Shown: in pieces, positions 46,503 to 58,446 of the stretch
Layout: each line of letters starts with the position of its first letter
Numbering within the stretch: the first letter of the stretch is position 1
Origin: Cristatella mucedo
Taxonomy: Eukaryota; Bryozoa; Phylactolaemata; Cristatellidae
Direction of reading: 5' to 3'
Length of the DNA stretch: 64,000 bases
NCBI GenBank assembly: GCA_009760855.2
Contig: WPIO01000007.1
Coordinates: 5,144,501-5,208,500, forward strand
Made by a program: the position numbers and the translations under genes
Notes under the pieces: generated by a model
What the model saw: only the letters and a program-made list of their open reading frames with translations
Database searches by the model: none
Told to the model about the DNA's origin: nothing

Positions 46503-47452
46503 AAATGGGCAAACCAAGTAAGATTCAGAAATTGAAAAGCTTAACGCTCAAAATCGGCTCTGCCAGCATATCTCCTGTTGCATCTGCACGAAATCTATGT
46601 CCTGTTCCAAAGTGACCTGTCACTAGACGACCACATCAGCCTCACAGTAAAGTCTACCTACTTTCACGTAAATAACATTGCTAGAACTTGTGCTTGCTTA
46701 GATAGGGATACTACGCTCAAATTGGTTTATGCATTTGTGACATCCCGTCTCGACTTCTGTAACTCACTGCTTGTCTCCCGGCCTGGGCTGTGGCACAGCT
46801 GGTGCACAATTCTGCAGCTAGGCTTGTCTGTCTTGAGTGTCGCAGTTGCCACATCACACCACTTCTAGCCAATCTACATCTGCTCCCAGTCAAGCAGCAT
46901 ATGAATGTCTAGGTACATTGATCATTGACGTTTAGATCCCTTCATTCTCTGACCTCAGTCCACCTATCAGAACTACTATCCCACGAGACTAGGCATCGTA
47001 CCACCTGCTTTTCTGATTCAACTCGTTTTTCCTATGCCTCGTACTAACCTCAGATCCTTTGGAGACCATTCCTTTGGTTCGTATGATCCCAAAGCCTGGA
47101 ACTTACGACTGACGTCACAACACCCCCTATCTTGACATTTTAAAATAAGCTAAAAACGCATCATTTATCACAGTATTCAGTGGGTCCTTCTGACTCGTCC
47201 TATCTGTGCTTATGCATACTGACACTGCATGCTACCACTAACCATAGTTCACATGTTGACAGTGTGCATGTCACCTCTAACCATTTATGCGTTATGCTTT
47301 TTGACACCTTTTTGTATGATATGCTTTTTGACATTTTAGACATGCTTTTTGTACGATACACTAACCGTGTTCTTATGCTTCCTTTACAGCATGTGTAAAG
47401 TGCCTAGAAAGAGAGTAAGTTCTCTTAGAGCACTATACAAATGTATTATTAT
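46503..47452 (+). mobile_element. LINE-A copy, sense
   Basis: From ATGGGCAAACCAAGTAAGAT (the MGKPS block) to AGTGCCTAGAAAGAGAGTAA and TATTATTATT. A 96-codon frame at 46,578-46,868 keeps FQSDLSLDDHISLTVKSTYF. The last ~55 bases (CTTAGAGCACTATACAAATG) are closer to the SINE tail than those of other LINE-A copies. Confidence 0.85.
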
Positions 47453-47778
47453 TTCACTTGAACTGCATAGGCCTCTGGGACTTTGCATCGTATTCAACAC
47501 TAATCTCTTATGCTATCCCTTATGCCATAGGCATAACCTAAGTATGAGCTTGCTGTGTCGATTGGGACTAATGTATTAGCCCATCGTGAGCTAGTATGAG
47601 ATCCTGATTTGTGGGCAGTTGAGAATGCTGACCGCGGCTGCTTTGGACGTCTGTCAGTAACATTGCAATACAAGCCGTGATTAGTAGACACCTTTCGGTA
47701 TAGGGCGCTAATTCTGAACTTACTGCTTGGGGAAAATTGCCCAGAACCTCTAGGCCCATTGAACCCAGCTTGTTCCCT

Positions 47779-48111
47779 TCATGACCGTTGGCGACAGACG
47801 ATTTTATGGGACTTATTTCCACAATTCTAATTCAAACGAATCTACTCTTCTGCTGCTGACTGTGGCAAATTCTTTTCAGCCATCCTGAGCTGCTACTTCC
47901 GTGCCACTCATGACCTCAACTGCCCTCCAGACTCAGCTATGCTTCTCACTTTCTCTTGGTTGCGTGAGATGAAGCCTGTTGGCTACCAAACGCGTACGGT
48001 TAGGCCGCTTAGGCTTTGAGTGATCTAAAGAAAACTCTTCTGCATACCACTCACTTAGTCTTTGTGGCTTTTTGGAGTTACAGACGGAAATATATTACAT
48101 TAAATTACAGT
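47779..48111 (+). mobile_element. LINE-B 3' end
   Basis: CCGTTGGCGACAGACGATTT starts the match to the LINE-B copy at 22,763; it continues through AGCCATCCTGAGCTGCTACT and GATGAAGCCTGTTGGCTACC to GGAGTTACAGACGGAAATAT and a short ATTACATTA tail. Frames are broken. Confidence 0.82.
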
Positions 48112-49349
48112 GTATATCAGGACGTAGCAGCGTGTGAAAACAAGGTCCTTAAACCAACTGTACGACTATCTGTAAGTTTACCAGCCCCTCAGGCACAGCT
48201 ACTCACAGCCTTCCTCTGCAGGAGTGTAAATAAATAGGTAATACACTGCATTGATAAAGGATAACAGTGCTTTGCATTGTCATCTCGCGTTGGTTAAGCC
48301 ACTGACCTTTTTAGCGTCTTGTTTAGTCTGACTCATTTAGTGTTGTTAGGTTAACTTTTTTCTTTCTTTCTAAAATGGGTGTAGAATGTGATGAACCACG
48401 AACTCAGATGCAAGGCAAGAGCTCCGCGCGCGTCGACGCGCGACTGTGCTCTCAGCATCTGCAAACCATTCGTTGGCCGCTCGTGTGTATGATAAACAGT
48501 GCGTCAATCTGTGCGGGTATTGACCCCTTGAGCACGCGAGCTTTCGCGTTGCAAATGTCAAACGAAGCCGCGGAGGAGGAGCATCGAGACTGCCGACACG
48601 CCTGGATGCAGTAGCCGGCTCGCATCTTGAACATCGCTTTTCATCGAAGAAAATCAAAATTGGCTTCGGCAGACCCCTTTCGTTTTATTCGAAAGCTGTC
48701 TTAAGTGCTTGATTGAATAGCCCTTTCATATTTCAGCTGAGCTCGTATCGGTCAGACGTTGTCAATTTCTTTGGCGCCTTTCGAGCCTAGTTGAACGATC
48801 GCAGGAGATGCCAGGCCGACTATTGACAGCTTTCCTTTTTTATCTTGCAGCCACGTCACTTCGCTACCTTCTTAGAACGAATTTGTTTCTAGCATTCACT
48901 GTTGCTGTCACGTTCCCAGCTCGATTTTCTTTCGCTCAGCAAGTATTCAACCGGAAGGAAATGAGACTGGTACCGTTTGACCGCTGTAGGCTCACCTCAC
49001 CCGACTGCTCCGCCCGGTCTTTCTACACATAGGAGTGGCAGTCTCACTGGAAGCATTGGTGCTGCAGCCCCACCGAGTGGAAAAAGCCAAGCACGAAGCA
49101 CTCTGCTACCGTTACCCTAATAAACACGATCTTTGATGTGGAATAGATTAATTTTTCTAAAGGACTCGCCAAGCACACGGCTACACTTCGCTGTCTAGGA
49201 GTGAGTGTAACCCTGGCACTTGCTTCGTCTTGCCAAGTCATTCCATACCAACTGCAGGTGTACAAACCGACAATAGGTTGTTTACCGAAGTCAACTGACA
49301 AGGCCGACGCTCTATGCTACTATTTCTCCAACACTATTTGTTGAACAGC
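48112..49349. other. gap between SOSS-B and SLC3A2
   Basis: No gene is established. Bases 48,180-48,240 contain an acceptor-like TTTACCAGCCCCTCAG with a short frame to a stop and an overlapping AATAAA, a possible last SOSS-B exon. Bases 48,400-48,620 are rich in CG, include the 16-base palindrome CGCGCGTCGACGCGCG at 48,427-48,442, and have open frames on both strands that I cannot assign. Confidence 0.35.
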
Positions 49350-49355
49350 TTTATT
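49350..49355 (-). terminator. polyadenylation signal AATAAA for SLC3A2
   Basis: AATAAA on the - strand, about 107 bases past the SLC3A2 stop codon. Good spacing for a short 3' UTR. Confidence 0.65.
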
Positions 49356-49462
49356 ATTGCAAACAAAATTTAAGCTTAAGCTCAGGCCACACCAATCTGA
49401 AGGTCTGAAAGTGAATCCGACCCAAACAATTAGCTTTCAATTGCTGCAAAGCAGCCTTAAGC

Positions 49463-52400
49463 TTAAGCCAATGCGATGACCAACCCGGCACCACTTGGAA
49501 GATAGATGTTGCCAACATCAATCGTCTTCTTGACCGCCAGGTCCTCATTGACCAGTGCGCCTGGTGTAAGGACTAAAGCAGCTACAGTGCCTGCTGTCTG
49601 CGTGTTGCCAGTGCAGCTAGCAAGGTTACCCACGAAAGGCGGACTGCTCTTCAACCCTGTACCGGAGCCCATATTAAGGGCCACCAGGTAGCTGCCGAAG
49701 CCTTCAGCTGCACGGGTGTATGCCACCAAACCAGTGCAGTTTCCAAGAATCGTCGTTCCCCATTGCAGCGACTCTTTTGTCCTCAGTTTGGTCAAATCTT
49801 GGTAGAGTTTGAAAAGTGACTGTGCGAAACCAGTAGCCGTCTGTGTCTGAACGAGAAAATAGAAGGTGATTATCAAAATATTTAGCTAAGGATATGCAAC
49901 TGCGCACTAGACAGAGGAGTGTTGCATATTTATTTACCTGTACGTTTGAGGAGAACGCCTGAGGGTTGGAAGCATTCCAGGTATCCAAAGAACTAGTCCA
50001 CTGCAGGGTCTAAAAATGTATAGGCAACGTGTTCATCCTGTAACAACTAATTCCAACACGACAACCAGGGAGTAGCAGCTCAGTCGGGATACTTGTTGTT
50101 ACCTGATTTCCTGTTGCCTGCATGCCAACCTCATCACCGTAGTAAATGATAGGGGTACCCTTCAGTGTGAGCTGAGCAGTGACTAACAGCTCCAGGTAAT
50201 CGCCAGCCCGGCTTGCAGCCCTCGACACATGACCGTCTCCGATCTAGGACAGAAAATTGAAATGCAGTAGTAAGAACACCAATGGAACAGAGCTTCTGTC
50301 GGCAGCTTGCATGAGGTGAAAAAAACGGGAAATAGTGGCCATATTTAGAGCACCCAGGTCAGAAGAATTGCATAGCAAACCCGTCAGCAAAATCAGCGAT
50401 AGATAAATTCAGGCAAAAAATTGTGGCAGCTGCACCTGGGCATAATGGCAAAGCATCTTGGCATTGCATGGATTAAAGACTTACGACAAAGCTAGGCCAT
50501 CCCTGATCATTGGCAGTCATCCCTTTAATACCGCCGATGATGTCTTGGACACAAGATCCAAAACATTGTGTGTTGTACTTGGTTAGTCCTCTGTCTACCA
50601 GCAGGTCAGCTGTCGAGTTCACTCCCTTGGTAGCAGTGTTACCCCTCGTGAGTGCAAGTATTAATGCTCTAGAGTAATACAGCAAGGATCCATGAATACG
50701 GATACAGCAACCACGCCAACGCCATTGCTCAGTCAATGTATGGCCCCAGCTTGGCAATTATTGAGATAAGTTTTGCTGTTGCCAATCCTCCAAATTGGGA
50801 ACAAGGTAGCAATGGCAAATCTTATGTACTGCAATCAGAAGCCATGTAGTAGTCATACACTGCCTCTCATAGCAAAAAACGGTCCGACATATCTAATTGA
50901 AGCCACAAGAAATCAACTAGCTACATGACACGAACCTTGGCTGATCAGTTTTGGTCGTAACTTCGTCCAGTTTGTCTTTCCAGATCTACAAATCCAGTGA
51001 AGACATTAGTTGATACAGAAGCTGTATTAGATAAAGCCACATCAAACGGCTAGACTTAAGCTTTCATCTCAGAGGGAGTGGGTTCAAATCCCGACGAAGA
51101 CTATATACAGTCTTGGTTTCTTCTTCTCCAGTGCTATGATACCAGATGCAGGTACACGATAAACACTGTTTAAAATCCGACTGCCGGTTCAGCCACATAC
51201 AGATTTTCATGCATAAGAAAATTCTGTACAGGAGAGCTCAAGTTAGACACCTACAAAATAGGTTTCATTGATTAAAAAACCGGAATGCACATGCTACCTT
51301 GACGTCGTCATCAGCAAAGGGCACTGTGTTGCTGGTGATGTAGAAGCCATCGGCACCTTTGCTCAGCCAGAAGTCAAGTGCCTCAGGAGTAGGTGACTGA
51401 GAAGCACTATCACGGATGTCATCGTATCTGACTTCCAAAACGGCGTGCATTCCTATAAGTAATCAAATGAAAGAGTCAAATACTGAGGGCGATAGCACTT
51501 TTGTTAACATGAATATGGTGGCAGTTAGGTAGGCCACCGGATCCAGCCATCTTTAATGAGGCTGAAAAGGCAAATTTCATGTAAGGATTCTCTTTATAAC
51601 ATCTACAATGTTGGTTGCCGTGCGCATTTTAAACCTGGGAGCTCTGGCAGCTAATCAGAACTTGGTAAACCACCTCAACAGATAAGAATGTCATAAAAGC
51701 CGACAGCAAGGAACTAGGTCACAGGGCAGCGAAGTCGATAGATAAGATAGCAATAGATAAGATAAAAGTTAAGCAATAGCGTTGAGGTTTCGCTTTTAAA
51801 AACTGAAGAGGTTTAGCGAGTTCAACGCCAAGCGTTGCACACTAACACCATGATATATCGCAAGCTACCTTTCTTGTGCATTTGCTTGACGAGTGTCTGG
51901 AAGTCATCGACGGTACCATACTTGGTGTCAATGTCTTTCAGCTTTGAACCCTGATAAATGGGACTCAGAAGCAGCGTCTTGGCGCCGAGCTTGAGGAAAT
52001 ACTCTAGACTTGCTCCAATACCTGAAGAAAGCAGCCAAAGATACGGCGTAAGCGACAGCTTGATTCAGAATACAAGACTCGATCGCTGTCCGAAGCGAAA
52101 GAAACGCCGACGAGAAGAAAATCACGCAACTACCTTTTAGATCGCCGACTTTGTCATCGTTTGAGTCTTTGAAGAGCGGCACCGGAACGCCATATGCAAC
52201 ATCCTTCTGCCACCATTGGAGGTTAGGTCGGGGCGGGCACTTAGGCGCCAACACGACGATGACGATGGCGGCGACGAGCATAGCTATCCATGCCGCGAGG
52301 AATATCGCGAACAGGATCCAGCGCACTTTCACCCAGAACGGGTCGTTTGCAAATTTTTCGAGCTCCTCCTTGGATAGGCCATAAAACTCGTTGGCCGCCG

Positions 52401-52539
52401 ACTTCGGCTTCGCCGCGCCGGCCTTTTTCGCCGGCAGCAGCATTTCGATGGCCTCCTTTCCAGCGACTAGTGCGGTTTCGTCTTCGTCAGCACTGCCAGT
52501 GGCTTTTTCGAGGTCGGAGAACTTCTTTTCCTCAGCCAT
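49463..52539 (-). CDS. SLC3A2: 4F2hc/CD98-type amino-acid transporter heavy chain
   Basis: Eight exons join in frame on the - strand: 52,539-52,134; 52,021-51,869; 51,452-51,298; 50,985-50,936; 50,668-50,485; 50,243-50,103; 50,009-49,938; 49,846-49,463 (1,545 bases, 514 residues), all introns GT/AG and 91-416 bases long. It is a type II membrane protein: cytosolic residues 1-72, one membrane helix about 73-98 (WILFAIFLAAWIAMLVAAIV), then Cys101 in APKCPPRP. That cysteine aligns with the human 4F2hc cysteine that makes the disulphide to LAT-type light chains. The QWWQKDVAYGVPVPLF block and an alpha-amylase-like barrel follow (LGAKTLLLSPIYQGSK; FWLSKGADGFYITS; TPIIYYGDEVGM), with a C-terminal beta domain. 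The amylase catalytic residues are not evident, as expected for a non-enzymatic heavy chain. SLC3A2 is favoured over SLC3A1 by length. ATG choice: MAEEKK has a purine context; an in-frame ATG eight codons upstream is less likely. Confidence 0.93.
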
Positions 52540-53399
52540 GTTACCGGAGCGGTGCACAAACACCTACTCAAGCCCGAACGAGACACTAAGATGACGAAAT
52601 CCCGGACTATTAGATATACATGCTTTTACGCTTCCGGTTCTTGCAAGATTGGGATCTGATTTCAAAATATTACCTTAGTATTTTTAAATATTTTATATAT
52701 GAGATAATTTAATTTCCTTAATCTATTTTCAATCGCAGTCAGTTACTATTAGCCGCGTTGCTAAGGCGTGCAAGGGCCCGCCCTCAGGTATATCCAAGGT
52801 AAACGGTTGCTAGCAGTTGCTGCGGTAGCGGTGGTGGAAGCAGGTTCGGCTGCACTGGGTCGTGAGCCTGGGGCCTTACCGCTAGAGTTTCTCAGGGCTT
52901 GTGTCGTAGGTCATCTCGCGTAGTTTATGCTGTTACTGTGTTGCCTGGTAGCTGCTTTTCCCGCGACGGGAGGGCCGACTAAGCGAGACATTGCCAGCGT
53001 CGCGCCACAAGCTGGGGCCAACTTTTTCTAGTTAACCCGAATTGCGCAGCCGCGAAACCAATTAGAACCGATAGGTTTCGAGATTGACGGTTGTGGCTGC
53101 GTAAGTCGGGCTGGCCTCAAAATGCCTGCTCGCATGTAGCACAAAGAGGAGAACGCCGGCACACGCATAGGTTGGTAGCACACAGCCAATCATTTTTAAA
53201 TGAGACATCGAGTCCAAGTTCAAGTTTGAGTTGAATCTTCATTTCTGGTATTTCTTCAGCTGTGTCAAGATGATGTTGTTGGTTCTTCTAAAATGCACGC
53301 GATTCACGAACAATTGAACCTGACTTGGAACTGTAGTTTTCTGCCCTGTCCAACATCAAAGAATGAATAAAAGAAATAAATATTAGATGATTTAACAGC
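52540..53399. other. upstream region of SLC3A2
   Basis: Promoter side of SLC3A2 (- strand). Bases 52,740-53,160 are GC-richer with several CG dinucleotides. No open frame of note and no repeat recognised. It becomes AT-rich from 53,350. Confidence 0.4.
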
Positions 53400-53770
53400 C
53401 TAATTTTTATACCTATTAATTAAAGCGAGAAAGTTCGTTCGTCACCCGTCACGCCACGCACTTAGGTCATGCGGATTATGTGCAGTATTGCATTTCTACT
53501 ATGACTCAGCGAAGCGAGTCCACAGGCTCGCTCGATGCATATACATATTATCCCTATAAATTTAGACGAAAAAGCCCGTCTCTCCATCCGTCCCACAGAA
53601 AGACGGCGCACTTGAGTCATGTGGTCTTTGCATTACGCTCAGTTAAGCGAGTCCACAGGCTCACTCGACGACAAAAGCATAGTGTACCAACAGGTAATAG
53701 TCGTGTAAATGTATTTACAGTATTGTGTTTCTACTATGACTCAGTGAAGTGAGTCCACAGGCTCAATCTT
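53400..53770 (+). repeat. irregular tandem repeat, three units
   Basis: The core GACTCAGCGAAGCGAGTCCA then CAGGCTC occurs at 53,503-53,529, in variant form at 53,637-53,662, and at 53,738-53,764. The first two units also share an upstream block (CGCACTTAGGTCATGCGG / CGCACTTGAGTCATGTGG). Spacing is 134 and 101 bases, so units have lost or gained pieces. Confidence 0.8.
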
Positions 53771-54489
53771 AGTGGCAGAACAGCCTTATCGGCTCCCACA
53801 ACCACTTGCAGTTGGCAATAAAGGATCGCCTACTGCAAGATTCGAACCAACGATCTCGGTCGTGGAGAGCAAGCACCTTACCTCTTGGGCTATCCCGAAT
53901 CCAGCATCAACAGGCTACACGCTAGCTGCTCTAATTATCAATAAGCTACCCCGACTAGCCTGGGTCGTTTCTGGTACAAAGATCGTTCAGTTACTGCACA
54001 CCCGAGCTCTCTGCTGCTATGATACTCCTCCCGATGGGAAAGCAACCTCTGGGCACCCTGCATGCTTGCAGGGACTCTTGGCAAACCCAATCGTATAAGC
54101 AAACACGTGATTTTGTTTCAGAGAGGCTAATACCCGGACCCTTAGCCATTGGCTCGTGTATCAGTTGCAGAATAGCAAGTACGTACTCTAGCAGTCGGAT
54201 CGCCAAGCCAGTGTTAGCTCTCAAAGCAGCTTGCATGCAAACAGTCTACAAACTGGAGGTGTGCGATGGAGCACGTTCCCAAGACATTTTGGTCACACGG
54301 CAGACGAGAATCCAGGAAAATCCACGTTCATTTCCGAAAATAGATCCACTAGCATGCCCAGTGAGTCGAAGCATCCTCATTGGGAAACAGTTGCCTGCCC
54401 AAAAAGAGACTCCCCGATGGCCAGGAGCTCTTGCCTTTTTCAGAACATCCCAGGCAAAGCATTTCCCGGGTATGCCGCGTCAAAATTTC
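53771..54489. other. no gene; tRNA-like SINE head on - strand
   Basis: At about 53,830-53,900 the - strand reads GATAGCCCAAGAGGTAAGG (A box) and TTGGTTCGAATCTTGC (B box) about 40 bases later, a tRNA-derived repeat head. Beyond it, a 172-codon + frame (54,019-54,537) overlaps a second frame and runs into LINE-A, so I do not treat it as a gene. Confidence 0.45.
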
Positions 54490-54915
54490 TGTCACTTACC
54501 CTTAGGTCCGATCATTATTTCGTTTCGGTCTATCTAATTGAAATAGTTCCTAATACGGCCTCACTTTGTACAACCTGCTCTTCAGACAGTGGTCTCTTGG
54601 TAGTGGGCCCTCCCGAATCTCAATTTTCTTGCAGACTGTGCCTTCAGTTCCAAGGCTTTCAAAGCACTGAAATCTTTACTAATTGCCATTATGTCATGTG
54701 CTGATTCAGCAATTTATTTAAAAGCAAACTAAGAATATACATGTTCTCACAGCCTATGCTCTGTCTATGTGATTTGTCCTTTGCGTGCTTGTACAGCTGA
54801 AATAGTCTGCACAATACAACTAATCAATTGACACACTTTCTTTTCAACATATGCCAAGGGCCTGGAAAGAGATTTGGTTCTCTCAGCATGCATATCACTG
54901 CTTTATCGTTAATAC
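54490..54915 (+). mobile_element. LINE-A 3' end, very old
   Basis: Faint sense match: CACTTACCCTTAGGTCCGAT, then the AGACTGTGCCTTCAGTTCCA block, GTGATTTGTCCTTTGCGTGC in the 3' UTR, and AGGGCCTGGAAAGAGATTTG with GGTTCTCTCAG at the end. No (TTA)n remains. Confidence 0.6.
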
Positions 54916-55218
54916 TATTCCAACCGTGTAGGCTGTTCGGAGCCCGAGCAAGGCCTTACGATCTTGGTTAATTTTTAGCTTGCACTGTGAAAAAACCGGT
55001 AAAGGACCGACAGAATGGCCGCCCTCTTTCGAAATGAGAGGCTGTCTTTCCCCGACCTACTCAACAGTGCAGGTATTAGTTGCTTCACTCTGACCAACAG
55101 TGAGATGGCAAGAGGGCAGATGGCTTTGGCTTGGCTGCACTGGTAGGGCAGCCAATTGTAGCTGCTCTGCTGCAAGCAGACTAGCCCAATAAAGACGTCC
55201 TAGACGACGGTTCCAGCT

Positions 55219-57780
55219 ATAATAATAATAATAATTCACTTGATAAAGCGCCCTCAGAGAACTCAATCTCTCTCTAGGCGCTTTACATTTGCTGTAAAGT
55301 GAAATGCAATTGAATGGTCAGTAAAATCATGCTTGAAAAACAAACGAAATGAATAATATGGTTAGGGGTGACATGCACAGGGTCAGCATGCAAATGTGGT
55401 TAGTGGCAGCATGTACAGTGTCAGCACGCATAAGCACATCAAGGACGAATCACAGGGACCCACTAAATGCTGTCCGAAATAGGTGTGTTTTAGGTTCCTT
55501 TTAAATGTGGTCAGGTCAGGGGATGTTCTAACGCAGGTCGGGAGGGAGTTCCAGGCTTTGGGAGCATATGAATTAAATGCACGGTCTCCAAAGGATTTAA
55601 GGCTTGTATGAGATATTTCTAGACTGATGGATTCCGAAAAGCGGGTGGTACGATGCTTGGCCTGATGGGGTAGTATATCTGAGAGATAGGCTGGAGCCAT
55701 AGAATGAAGGGACCTAAAAGTGAGCGACAAAACCTTGAAGTCGATCCGTTGCTTGAGTGGTAGCCAGTGCAGGTCGGTGAGAAGTGGAGTAATGTGGCAA
55801 CTGCGACGCTCACGACAGACAAGCCTAGCTGCAGAGTTTTGCACCAGCTGCAATCGCCTGATCGCACATGCTGGTAGGCCAGCGAGCAGTGAGTTGCAGA
55901 AGTCGAGACGGGATGTCACGAATGCATGGACCAACTTAGATGTGGTATCTTTATCTAAACAAGCCCAAATTTTAGCAAGGTTATGAAGCTGAAAATATGA
56001 GGATTTGACCGTGGAGCTGATATGGTCGTCTAACGAGAGGTCGCTTTGGAATATTACACCTAGATTTCGAGCTGATTCAACTGGAGATATGCTGGCAGAG
56101 CCAATTTTGAGAGTCAGCCTTTCCAATCTCTGGATCACACTGGGTTTGCCCATAACTAGTAAGTTAGTTTTGTCGTCGTTAAGTTTTAGAAAATGTGCTG
56201 CCATCCATGTGCGGATGTCATCAATGCATGCAGCAAGTGAGTTTAGAGAATTTGAGGTGCTCGAAGGCTGGGAGGGATCAAAGCAAAGGTACAACTGAGT
56301 GTCATCCGCATAGAAGTGAAAGCCTAGATTGTGCTTGGCAATCACATCAGCAAGAGGGAGAGTATAAACCGTGAAAAGAACCGGACCTAGCACTGAGCCC
56401 TGAGGTACTCCATATTTCAGAGGTACATCCGATGATCTTTGTCCATTCACGTCAATACTCTGGAGTCTCCCACTGAGATAGGACCTGAACCACTGCAGAG
56501 CAGTGCCAGTGATGCCCAGGCGAGATGAGAGGAGCTCTAGAAGAACTTTGTGATCAATGGTATCAAAAGCTGCCGAAAGATCAAGCAAAACAAGCAGAGA
56601 CACTCTACCCATGTCTGCATTCCTAAGTAGGTCGTTGTATACCCGAAGCAATGCTGACTCTGTGGAGTGATTAGCTGTAAAGCCAGACTGGAACTTACTA
56701 GCAAGGTGTGAGGTTTCGATATACGAGTTCAGCTGGTCCGCCACGACCCGTTCGAGTGTCTTTGATAGGAATGGTAGAAGGGAAACTGGGCGGTAGTTGC
56801 TCAAGTTCTCTTGGTCAAGTGTAGCTTTCTTGAGAAGTGGCCTGACTACAGCTTTTTTGAAAGGTGCTGGGACATGACCTGAGGCTAATGACACATTAAT
56901 TATGTTAGTTATGCATGGCAGCAGCAGATCAATGAAAAGTAGGAGCAGGGCAGTGGGAAGAGGGTCCAGAGGACTTGTTGTCTTCTTTGATTGAGATGCG
57001 AACTTTAGGACTAGATCACTAGTGACCTGCTTAAATGCAGACATTGAGGTGCAGCCAGGAACCGAGAAACAGCATTCTAGTGGGGAGGTTGTCATCGCAG
57101 GGATGGATTTCCTGATCTTGTCTATCTTCTGCACAAAGAATCGAGAGAAGCGATCGGCTAGATCATCACAAGGATCATCAGGTAAGGAGCTAATCTGGGA
57201 ACGGTTGAGGAGATGGTTTATTGTCGACATCAGCATTTTTGGATTGTGCATCTGTGATTCAACAATGTTTTTTTTATAAAAACTAGACAGCCTTTGCTAG
57301 GATCGATTGGTACGACTTACAGTAGTCTTCATATGCCTGTCGATGGACAGTTAGTCCGGATCTTTTGTATGCTTTTTCAAGCTTTCGTTTAGTAGATTTG
57401 GCTAGCTTAATGTCTGCGGTAAACCATAGGCCGTCTGGGCGAGGGCGCACAGTGTGCTTTTTCAGAGGGGCAAACTCGTCTAGCGTGTCAGCTAGTGTCG
57501 TGTTGAAGCTATCTACCAATGATGACAGATCGGAGGGAGGATTGAGCAGCAGAGGTGAAGCAGATATTCTCGCATGGACAGCATCGATGTCAAGGGTCTT
57601 GAGGTTTCGCGATTCACAGGTTATTTTAGAGGAGGATGTGGGCACACACTGTAGATTGAATGAGATCTGCATGTGGTCAGATAAGCATGATTTGGTAATA
57701 ATTGGTGCTGGCGTGATTCGTCCTGGCTCCAGCCACTCCGGCAATTTATCCGTTCATGGTCGATGCCCATCAAATAGTAC
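55219..57780 (-). mobile_element. LINE-A copy, longest in the window
   Basis: 2.56 kb antisense. From a (TAA)n tail and GCGCCCTCAGAGAACTCAAT, through 3' UTR and nearly all of the second reading frame, to a 5' truncation inside the endonuclease. It is the only copy here that preserves endonuclease sequence. The domain order endonuclease, RT, short C-terminal region and (TTA)n tail places it in the CR1/L2 group of non-LTR elements. Confidence 0.95.
55383..57744 (-). pseudogene. LINE-A ORF2: endonuclease end plus reverse transcriptase
   Basis: Two frames together hold most of the protein. 57,744-57,283 encodes the endonuclease C-terminus with the SDH motif (CLSDHMQISFNL) and linker (DGLWFTADIKLAKSTKRKLE). 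After a frame disruption at 57,250-57,285 (T-rich), 57,251-55,383 encodes 622 residues: [54 protein letters not shown] with a catalytic Asp, GVPQGSVLGPVLF, and the catalytic YADD at about residue 312. A one-base T loss near 55,485 replaces the natural ending FRTAFSGSL with an altered tail. It copied its RNA by target-primed reverse transcription in its ancestor; this copy is dead because of the 5' truncation and two frame breaks. Confidence 0.92.
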
Positions 57781-57823
57781 TTTCTGGCTAAAGAGTATTT
57801 GAATGTTTTTGCTTTTGTAAATA

Positions 57824-58446
57824 ATAATAGTGATAAGTACGAATGTTTGGTATGTCAGGCTAAAAAAACCTAATCTCTATCCACGCGCTAAACGAGAGTT
57901 AATTACAAGAAATGAGCATGCATAGACAAGCATGCAAAAGTACACACGAGGACACTCACGACCGCTGGTTAATAGGACTCCTTGTTACTAACATGCAATG
58001 AATCATTCACTGGTGAACCTGCAAAACGAGCAGAAACAAAAGAGACAAGTTCACTATGCCATTGGGGAAAGCTGAGTGAAATATGTGTATCTTCAGCTGA
58101 GACTTAACTGCTGCACAGAGGTGACAAGAGCCAGAAGCCGGTTCTGTATGTTTGGTGCATGCAAACTGAAGGTCGATCACAAAAAGTATTCAATTTAGTG
58201 CAAGGAGCGGCAAGACGAGTGGAAGACGATGAGCAGGTGGTTGATACAAGCACACTGGCTGAACCAAGAGATTGGATCAAGGTCGACTGGTTCAAGAGAG
58301 TGAAAGTGTCAGTAGACCAGAGAGAAGATTTTGAAATTGATCCTATGCCTGCTAGAGCGCAAGCAAACCTCAGACAGAAATGGCGTCTTTTGGTAACACC
58401 TTCATTGACGACAGATCAGACGAGCTGCCGAGATTTTCAAATATAA
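57824..58446 (-). mobile_element. LINE-like remnant, third family
   Basis: Tail-like AATAATAATAGTGATAAGTA, then AAACCTAATCTCTATCCACG as a diverged version of the LINE-A tail. The - frame at 58,295-58,104 ends FCDRPSVCMHQTYRTGFWLL, reminiscent of the FGDRAFSSYAPKAWNSLP region. It is closer to neither LINE-A nor LINE-B, so it may be a third, older family. The opposite + frame (58,159-58,446) is probably a shadow. Confidence 0.4.

Noticed and set aside
48370-48657. Overlapping frames of 79 and 95 codons in CG-rich DNA
   Set aside because: They overlap on opposite strands, lack recognisable motifs, and the region looks like a CG-rich regulatory or repeat-derived stretch; considered as SOSS-B last exon but not convincing.
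51040-51115. tRNA-like B box GGTTCAAATCCC in SLC3A2 intron 3
   Set aside because: No A box at the right distance and no pairing acceptor stem; at most a weak tRNA-derived fragment.
54019-54704. 172- and 157-codon + frames
   Set aside because: They overlap in different frames and run into an old LINE-A fragment; composition does not favour either.
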